DNA of 11,457 nt, taken from NCBI GenBank assembly GCA_026786335.1, contig JAJAYG010000279.1:1-11457 (forward strand), written 5' to 3'. Source of the DNA: Chitinophagales bacterium. GTDB lineage: Bacteria > Bacteroidota > Bacteroidia > Chitinophagales > UBA10324. This document shows positions 6,802 through 11,457 of this stretch, one piece after another (position 1 is the stretch's first letter; every line of letters starts with the position of its first letter). Under the pieces are notes generated by a model. The model did no database searches and was not told where the DNA came from. It saw nothing but the letters and a program-made list of their open reading frames with translations. Both the position numbers and the translations under genes were made by a program.

Positions 6802-6823
6802 AAACTCCGAAGGAGTTTTTTTT
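6802..6823 (+). terminator. Intrinsic terminator after the MFS-nitroreductase operon
   Basis: AAACTCC (6802-6808) pairs with GGAGTTT (6812-6818) around the loop GAA, and a run of eight T (6816-6823) follows. It begins 25 nt past the nitroreductase stop. A second small hairpin, CTCC-GGT-GGAG (6825-6835), follows directly. Confidence 0.8.
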
Positions 6824-6902
6824 CCTCCGGTGGAGTTAATGCTTGTTGTTATAATGATGTTGTTTTTATTTCGGTTAGTGAAGCCAAAGGCCAATAAAAA
6901 AA

Positions 6903-6910
6903 TATATTTG
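6903..6910 (+). promoter_or_regulatory. -7 element of trhO
   Basis: TATATTTG followed by C is a perfect TAnnTTTG, about 29 nt upstream of the trhO ATG. A canonical TTG at the expected distance is lacking (the place reads GGTTAGTG). The position after a terminator and before an ATG supports a promoter. Confidence 0.6.
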
Positions 6911-6939
6911 CACCGCTGAATCAAATTCCCGGTTCTCCA

Positions 6940-7860
6940 ATGAAAATATACAGAACACTTCTCTTCTACAAATACGTTCACATCGAAAATGCCGAGCAAT
7001 ATGCAGCGCAGCATCTTAAACTCTGTATCAAAATTGGATTGAAAGGAAGAGTGCTTGTTGCTGATGAAGGAATTAACGGAACTGTTTCGGGAACCATTGA
7101 ACAAACAAAACAATACATCAATCATCTCCATGCCGATCCGCTTTTCAGTGATATGATTTTTAAAATTGATGAAGAAGAAAAAAACTCATTCGCCAAAATG
7201 CATGTGCGTTACAAAAAAGAGATTGTGCGATTTGGTATTGAGCAAGTGAATGTGTGGGAACATGCAGGGAAATATTTGGAACCCGAAGAGTGGATGAAAG
7301 TTAAAGACAATCCCAATGTGGTAGTTATTGATTTTAGAAATGAAGTAGAGTGGGAAGTAGGTAAATTCAAGAACGCAGTCACATTACCCATCACACATTT
7401 TCGTGAAGTGCCACATCATCTTCACGAACTGGAAAAGTATAAAGACAAAAAAGTTTTGGCTTATTGCACCGGCGGTATCCGCTGCGAAAAGGCAACAGCA
7501 TTCTTAATTGAAAAAGGGTTTAAAGAAGTTTATCATTTGCACGGCGGCATTATTGAGTATGGAAAAAAAGTTGGAGGAAAAGATTTTGATGGCAAGTGCT
7601 ATGTGTTTGATAACAGAATTACTGTGGATGTCAACTCTGTAAACCCTCAAACAATTTCGCATTGTTATGTATGCGGCAAACCATCATCGCGATTTATCAA
7701 TTGTGCTAATGATGAATGCAACCGCCATTTTATTTTGTGCGAAGATTGCGGCTGGAAAATGGAAGGTAGCTGCAGCGATGAATGCAAACATCAACCCGAT
7801 AACAGAAAATATGACGGCACTGGTTTTTATCAGAAGCGAATAAAAGTTGAACACGGATGA
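6940..7860 (+). CDS. trhO: tRNA uridine(34) hydroxylase, rhodanese family
   Basis: This is a 306-aa protein of the YceA/UPF0176 family. TrhO catalyses oxygen-dependent 5-hydroxylation of uridine 34 in tRNA anticodons, the first step to xo5U-type wobble modifications. The N-terminal acylphosphatase-like domain (1-95) contains GLKGRVLVADEGINGTVSG (33-51). The rhodanese domain (about 120-215) has VVIDFRNEVEWEVG and the active loop YCTGGIRCEKA with C176 and C182. The C-terminal part (240-285) is cysteine-rich (C242, C245, C255, C260, C267, C270, C278, C282), typical of the longer family members and probably zinc-binding. ATG 6940 fits the family start. The last three codons and the TGA lie inside the left arm of an inverted repeat, which may have replaced the original 3' end. 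pheS follows after 112 bp. Confidence 0.93.
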   Translation: MKIYRTLLFYKYVHIENAEQYAAQHLKLCIKIGLKGRVLVADEGINGTVSGTIEQTKQYINHLHADPLFSDMIFKIDEEEKNSFAKMHVRYKKEIVRFGIEQVNVWEHAGKYLEPEEWMKVKDNPNVVVIDFRNEVEWEVGKFKNAVTLPITHFREVPHHLHELEKYKDKKVLAYCTGGIRCEKATAFLIEKGFKEVYHLHGGIIEYGKKVGGKDFDGKCYVFDNRITVDVNSVNPQTISHCYVCGKPSSRFINCANDECNRHFILCEDCGWKMEGSCSDECKHQPDNRKYDGTGFYQKRIKVEHG

Positions 7861-7927
7861 CACAGATTAAACGGATAAAAAAAAATTTAGTGTAAAGTCA
7901 GTTACATCCCTGTCATCGGTGTTCAAC
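7846..7927. repeat. Inverted repeat overlapping the trhO 3' end
   Basis: The left arm (7846-7863, GTTGAACACGGATGACAC) and right arm (7910-7927, CTGTCATCGGTGTTCAAC) are complementary at 16 of 18 positions, with 46 nt between. The left arm contains the end of trhO including its TGA stop. The interior carries ACGGAT again plus an A-tract. Sequences of the type ACACGGAT...ATCCGTGT recur between genes in many bacteria, from memory; a short palindromic mobile or dispersed repeat is likely. It fills most of the trhO-pheS gap and lacks the T-run of a terminator. Confidence 0.7.
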
Positions 7928-7972
7928 TAATAAGTTTCACTTAATCCAATATCTTGCAGCCGTAATAACTCT

Positions 7973-8977
7973 ATGTCACAACCAATTTTTGATCAGGCAA
8001 ATGCAATGATGAGTGAAATTGAATCTGTTTCAATTGCAGATGCTGCTGCATTGGAGCAATTCCGCATTCGTTTTCTCGGGAGCAAGAACCTCATCAAAGA
8101 TTTGATGGGGGAAATGAAAAATATTCCCAATGAAAAGAAAAAAGAATTCGGGCAGGTAGTAAATGCATTAAAGCAAAAAGCTGAAGAGAAATTCAATTCA
8201 CTAAAAGAACAACTCACTTCAACCACTTCCTCTTCCAATCAAAATATTGATCTCACAATGCCGGGTGATCCGGTTCAACTGGGTTCACGCCATCCTGTTT
8301 CTATTGTGAGAAAACAGATTATTGATATTTTTTCACGTATTGGTTTTGTAGTTGCCGAAGGGCCCGAGATTGAAAGTGAGTGGTACAATTTTACTGCGCT
8401 CAACATTCCGCAAGATCACCCTGCGCGCGATATGACGGATACTTATTACCTACAAACAAATCCCGAAATTGTTTTGCGTTCCCAAACAAGCAACGTGCAG
8501 ATTCGCACCATGGAAAATCAAAAACCTCCCATAAGAATTATTGCACCTGGCAGAGTTTATAGAAATGAAACCATCACCTACAAGTCGCACGTTTTCTTTC
8601 ATCAGGTGGAAGGATTGTATGTAGATAAAAATGTTTCCTTCGCCGATCTTAAGCAAACGATCGAGTATTTTATCCATGAATTTTTTGGTGCCGACTATGA
8701 ATACAGAATGCGCCCTTCTTATTTTCCTTTCACCGAAACATCGGCAGAAGTTGACATTAGAAAAAAAGGAACCACAAGATGGATGGAAATTCTTGGTTGC
8801 GGCATGGTGCATCCGCAGGTTTTAAAAAACTGCAACATTGATCCCGAAATTTATAGCGGCTATGCATGGGGAATGGGAATCGAAAGACCTACACTTTTAA
8901 AATATGGCATCACCGACATCAGAATCCTTTATGAAAATGATTTGAGGTTTTTGCAGCAGTTTGAAAATGTTTGGTGA
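7973..8977 (+). CDS. pheS: Phenylalanine--tRNA ligase alpha subunit
   Basis: This is a 334-aa catalytic subunit of the (alpha-beta)2 class II aminoacyl-tRNA synthetase that charges tRNA-Phe. The N-terminal coiled coil that contacts tRNA spans about 1-85. Motif 1 starts near HPVSIVRKQIIDIF (107-120). The segment GFVVAEGPEIESEWYNF (124-140) is highly conserved. Motif 2 is GRVYRNE (193-199) followed by THE strand SHVFFHQVEGLYVD. Motif 3 is GYAWGMGIER (296-305), followed by KYGITDIR. Length and motifs are normal; the residue after GMGIER is Pro (P306) where Leu or Ile-type residues are usual. pheT is not in the following 2.4 kb, so the two subunits are unlinked here as in many Bacteroidota. The upstream gap is largely the inverted repeat; only weak promoter-like strings (TAAGTTTC at 7931-7938) are seen. 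Confidence 0.97.
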   Translation: MSQPIFDQANAMMSEIESVSIADAAALEQFRIRFLGSKNLIKDLMGEMKNIPNEKKKEFGQVVNALKQKAEEKFNSLKEQLTSTTSSSNQNIDLTMPGDPVQLGSRHPVSIVRKQIIDIFSRIGFVVAEGPEIESEWYNFTALNIPQDHPARDMTDTYYLQTNPEIVLRSQTSNVQIRTMENQKPPIRIIAPGRVYRNETITYKSHVFFHQVEGLYVDKNVSFADLKQTIEYFIHEFFGADYEYRMRPSYFPFTETSAEVDIRKKGTTRWMEILGCGMVHPQVLKNCNIDPEIYSGYAWGMGIERPTLLKYGITDIRILYENDLRFLQQFENVW

Positions 8978-9039
8978 GAAAAATTATTGCGCCTTTTAAT
9001 TTGGATAAGAAGATGAATCAAATATTCCAAATCATTTGA

Positions 9040-9363
9040 ATGAGACTTATCGAGCAATATGAAATTGAAATTCCTGAAGAAAAAATCGTAAGTTATTTGC
9101 TGTCGTCAACACATCGAATTGGAAATCATAAGGCGGAATTTTTTAGTAAAATTGGTTACAGTCAAACAAACTGGAAGGAGTTTAACAATGCGATAATTAT
9201 TCTTGTTGATAATTGTGATGCGCAATTGCAAAAACAAAATCATTTCTGAAAAATATTTCGGATGGAGGGAACAATCAAAACGCCATTGAGCAAAGACTTC
9301 GACCTGCGAACCGCATGGATGGTAAAAACAAACAGACGTTTCATTAAAGCTTATCCAATCTAA
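9040..9363 (+). pseudogene. DUF6883-family gene interrupted by an in-frame TGA
   Basis: The open frame from ATG 9040 stops at TGA 9247-9249 after 69 residues. The same frame then continues open for 37 more codons to TAA 9361-9363. Both halves carry DUF6883 signatures: the first has EEKIVSYLLSSTHRIGNHKAEFFSKIGY (H25, G28, K31, F34), the second MEGTIKTP, LRTAWMV and the terminal FIKAYPI. The whole is 107 codons, the usual size for the family. No frameshift is needed: one substitution, for example GGA to TGA at codon 70, explains it, and family members tend to have Gly near this place. If real, the product would be a truncated, probably inactive protein. DUF6883 has no established function. It lies 62 bp after pheS and 17 bp before the intact DUF4926 gene, which is probably co-transcribed. 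A sequencing error is possible. Confidence 0.75.
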
Positions 9364-9380
9364 AACATAACTTTACACTC

Positions 9381-9608
9381 ATGTTAAAGGAATTAGATAC
9401 TATCGTACTTACTGTAGATTTACCTCAGCACCATCTTACTTCGGGTGACCTTGGTGCAATTGTATTTGTTTACAATAATGGTGAAGCTTATGAAGTGGAA
9501 TTTGTAGCTACTGATGGTTCTACCTTAGCAGTTGAAACTTTATACCCGCAACAATTGCGTCATGCTTCAGAGCGAAAGGAAATTCCGCACGTAAGAGAAG
9601 TAGCCTGA
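9381..9608 (+). CDS. DUF4926-family small protein
   Basis: This 75-aa acidic protein starts MLKELDTIVLTVDLPQHHL, followed by SGDLGAIVFVYNNGEAYEVEFV and LAVETLYPQQLRHA. This is the DUF4926 pattern: LDTVVL, dLP, GD.GtVV.vY..g.ayEVEFv, TL...LR. The predicted all-beta fold resembles a small SH3-like barrel. Molecular function is not established. From memory, DUF4926 genes often stand next to DUF6883 genes, including in cyanobacteria, and here the pair is kept with 17 bp between. A role as partner or antitoxin-like protein for DUF6883 is inference only. It remains intact while its neighbour is broken. Its stop lies 2 bp from the stop of the convergent helical-repeat gene, and no terminator separates them. 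TAACTTTA just upstream is one base off a -7 element. Confidence 0.88.
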   Translation: MLKELDTIVLTVDLPQHHLTSGDLGAIVFVYNNGEAYEVEFVATDGSTLAVETLYPQQLRHASERKEIPHVREVA

Positions 9609-9610
9609 TT

Positions 9611-11023
9611 TTACAGCACCACTTTCCTCAACGCATCCACAAAAGCTTTTCTCCCCTTGTAATCAACTTTTAATTCTGCCAGCATTGGCTGCACTACTTC
9701 TTTTCCGTCTTTTATAGAAAGCATTTTATAGATCGCCTCGGTAATTTTCGTGTAAGCTTCATTGCCCATATATTTTTCGGCAAACCGCCTAATGGCTTTG
9801 CGGTAAACTACAAGCAACTCATGGGGATATTTATCACTCAGTTTATGACTATGCTCCTCTACAAAATCAAGGTTCGTGTTTTTTTGCAGCAGCAATAAAA
9901 GTTTTTCCCATTCTTCTTCCATCGTGTAAATTCTTGCTGTGGCATGTATTCCTTTGTTGTAAAATGATGGGTCTTTTCTAATAAATTGAATTACTCGATC
10001 AATCTGCTGTTTCCATTTTGAAGATTCATATTGCTGCTTCAACAAAAAATAATATTTGAATTCGAAATCTGAACTAAAAAATAATTGAAGCGCAAGATTC
10101 CTAATCACCTTTTTATCATTTTCTTTTTCTGCAATTTCTAAAAGCAATTGATCCCATTCGCTGCTCACACTCAATCTTCCACTGTGTTCTTCCAATTGCT
10201 TTCCTTCATTAATCAACTCTTTCGCATTAGTGATCTTGTTATCATTCAAATATTGTTTAGTCAGTTTGAGCCGAAAAAACTTAAAGCGAACATTTGATTG
10301 AACGAGACGATGTGCTTCGTTAACCCGATTCATTTTCTCCAGCACACTCCATTTTGCTATCAGCAATTGTTCTTCATCCTGTTGATCCAATGATTCACCT
10401 GTGCGCTCAATAATAATTTCTTTTACCGCAGCAAGCATTTTTATTACTGCAGAAAACTGTTCTTCATCAGTAGTTGATTCTAAGATTGCATTCAGCCAAT
10501 GTTCTTTTACTGCGTGAGTAAAGTGAAATGAAAATTGCGGCACCTCATCTATAAGGAGTTGAAAAATCTTCTCCTTTAAATCGTATCCCGCTTCCGATTT
10601 CATAATTGAAGCAAGTAGTTTGAAAGCGGTTTGTACTGATTTGTTAAATGAAAAAAAATTCTTTTCTCCCCTCAGTTTTCCCCATTTACTTTCATTGATA
10701 AAAGCTGAAGCAATATAAAATGCATCGAGAAAATCTTTTGCTTCAATCATCCTCGCTGCTTTTTCAGTTAGTTGATTAAGCGCAGTTTCAACATTGAAAT
10801 TTGAATTCACTTTTGATGCTTGCAATAAACTGCGAATGAGCACTGCATATTTTTCGTTGCCTGCAAGTGATGATGATTCGGCAAACCGGATAATAAACTG
10901 ATGCAGAAAAAATTCATCATTTGCTGCAATCACTTCCATAAATTCTTTCAATGAAATAGCCGGCAGCTTATGAAGCAGCAATGAAAATATTTCTTCGGGT
11001 AATTTTTGGATTGTGTGCTTCAT
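9611..11023 (-). CDS. Helical-repeat protein resembling the C-terminal part of SWIM zinc-finger proteins
   Basis: This is a 470-aa, almost wholly alpha-helical, lysine- and glutamate-rich, cysteine-free protein without signal peptide or membrane segments. I do not recognise a named family with certainty. The N-terminal stretch LLHKLPAISLKEFMEVIAANDEFFLHQFIIRFAE resembles the helices that follow the SWIM finger (CxCxnCxH) in bacterial SWIM proteins. The C-terminal end (PHELLVVYRKAIRRFAEKY, followed by AYTKITEAIYKML) resembles their TPR-like tail. No SWIM motif lies within the protein itself. I chose ATG 11023; TTG 11035 in the same frame would add four residues (MLFP). Upstream, the frame stays open for another 38 codons without a start and contains a finger-like string. 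So this may be the remaining part of a SWIM protein, or an independent shorter form. It converges with the DUF4926 gene, stop codons 2 bp apart. Confidence 0.7.
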   Translation of the reverse strand: MKHTIQKLPEEIFSLLLHKLPAISLKEFMEVIAANDEFFLHQFIIRFAESSSLAGNEKYAVLIRSLLQASKVNSNFNVETALNQLTEKAARMIEAKDFLDAFYIASAFINESKWGKLRGEKNFFSFNKSVQTAFKLLASIMKSEAGYDLKEKIFQLLIDEVPQFSFHFTHAVKEHWLNAILESTTDEEQFSAVIKMLAAVKEIIIERTGESLDQQDEEQLLIAKWSVLEKMNRVNEAHRLVQSNVRFKFFRLKLTKQYLNDNKITNAKELINEGKQLEEHSGRLSVSSEWDQLLLEIAEKENDKKVIRNLALQLFFSSDFEFKYYFLLKQQYESSKWKQQIDRVIQFIRKDPSFYNKGIHATARIYTMEEEWEKLLLLLQKNTNLDFVEEHSHKLSDKYPHELLVVYRKAIRRFAEKYMGNEAYTKITEAIYKMLSIKDGKEVVQPMLAELKVDYKGRKAFVDALRKVVL

Positions 11024-11035
11024 CGGAAATAACAA

Positions 11036-11149
11036 ATCAAACTGATCAAGATAGGTATTTCCCTGAATTCGACAATATATGTGCTGAAAAAGCGGGCAAT
11101 TGGGATCAGAATGAATGAAACCTGTCTGCTTTGAATATAGGCCTTCAAA
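11036..11149 (-). other. Startless open stretch with a degenerate SWIM-finger-like motif
   Basis: The frame of the helical-repeat gene continues upstream for 38 codons to TAA 11152-11150 with no ATG, GTG or TTG. It encodes NCPLFQHIYCRI (cysteine codons at 11096-11098 and 11072-11074), which resembles the SWIM pattern CxCP.....CKHI with the first Cys and the His missing. The distance from there to the ISLKEF helix suits SWIM proteins. It may be a remnant; chance similarity is quite possible. Confidence 0.3.
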
Positions 11150-11203
11150 TTAGAGTGTACTCAAGGAATATTAATTGACAAATTATCAACTTGGTTTGAA
11201 AAA

Positions 11204-11457
11204 CTAATTTATTCGATATCCGAGAATAAGTTTGATTTTCTCGGGTGTGTAAACGAGATAGTTTTTATTTCTCAAAGCAGTGCCATTCAAGTCAATTCCA
11301 AATAAGCCAATTACATAAAATTTTATTCCTGAATATCCGATTGAATTTCGGGAAATCAGTTTAGGAGCAATTGCGGAAACAACATTAAAAATATTAAGCG
11401 AATCATTTTTCGATTGTTCTATACTGAATCCGATACCCGGGAATAAAGATGCACTGA
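11204..11457 (-). CDS. C-terminal end of an unrecognised protein (runs off window)
   Basis: On the minus strand the frame is open from the right edge to TAG 11206-11204, giving 83 residues without a stop. It has amphipathic, Gly- and aromatic-rich strands, such as LFPGIGFSIE, SIGYSGIKFYVIGLFGIDLNG and a final KIKLILGYRIN. The alternation looks like beta-strands, as in an outer-membrane barrel, but no family is recognised and no signal peptide can be seen because the 5' end is missing. The other two minus-strand frames have stops within the first 20 codons from the edge. It precedes the helical-repeat gene on the same strand by about 180 bp. Confidence 0.55.
   Translation of the reverse strand, partial: SASLFPGIGFSIEQSKNDSLNIFNVVSAIAPKLISRNSIGYSGIKFYVIGLFGIDLNGTALRNKNYLVYTPEKIKLILGYRIN

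Noticed and set aside
6784..7131. Minus-strand open frame of 115 codons across the trhO start
   Set aside because: It overlaps the terminator, the trhO promoter and the trhO 5' end, with no recognisable domain.
9247..9249. TGA as selenocysteine or programmed readthrough in the DUF6883 gene
   Set aside because: No stable stem-loop of bacterial SECIS type follows the TGA (only a 4-bp GAAA/TTTC match), the family has no Cys at this place, and no Sec genes are in the window.
9247..9249. TGA recoded as glycine or tryptophan genome-wide
   Set aside because: TGA is the natural stop of trhO, pheS and the DUF4926 gene in this window, so the standard code applies.

Overview
The window looks like chromosomal DNA of a member of the Bacteroidota. 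The DNA is AT-rich. Rho carries a long charged and Pro-rich linker between its N-terminal and RNA-binding domains. A DUF3667 membrane protein is present. Several genes are preceded by the Bacteroidota-type -7 element TAnnTTTG, in the two best cases with a TTG or TTTG 18-19 nt upstream, and Shine-Dalgarno sequences are not evident. Most genes are single-copy housekeeping or ordinary accessory genes. There is no phage, no transposase, no CRISPR array and no recognisable tRNA or rRNA.

Left part (1-2500), minus strand: rho, then rpmH (51 codons, ribosomal protein bL34), then the 5' part of rnpA running off the left edge. This keeps the classical rpmH-rnpA order. The visible rnpA loses the expected Arg-Asn signature where a 27-nt in-frame repeat begins. 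Rho has a well-formed promoter and a leader of about 145 nt. The rho/HAD divergent spacer contains a strong GC-rich hairpin that looks like a dispersed palindromic repeat.

Middle (2500-6850): a YjjG-type HAD phosphatase on the plus strand meets two minus-strand genes, a zinc-ribbon DUF3667 membrane protein and a small HAD phosphatase. Divergent from these is a likely two-gene operon of an MFS exporter and an iodotyrosine-deiodinase-like nitroreductase. The operon ends at a good intrinsic terminator.

Right part (6850-11457): trhO (tRNA U34 hydroxylase) ends inside an inverted repeat that fills the gap before pheS. After pheS comes a DUF6883 gene broken by a single in-frame TGA, followed 17 bp later by an intact DUF4926 gene. 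This pair is the best candidate for an uncharacterised system in the window and may be toxin-antitoxin-like, here decaying. Convergent to it is a cysteine-free helical-repeat protein resembling the C-terminal part of SWIM zinc-finger proteins. An open but startless stretch in frame upstream of it looks like a degenerate SWIM finger. The 3' end of an unrecognised minus-strand gene closes the window.
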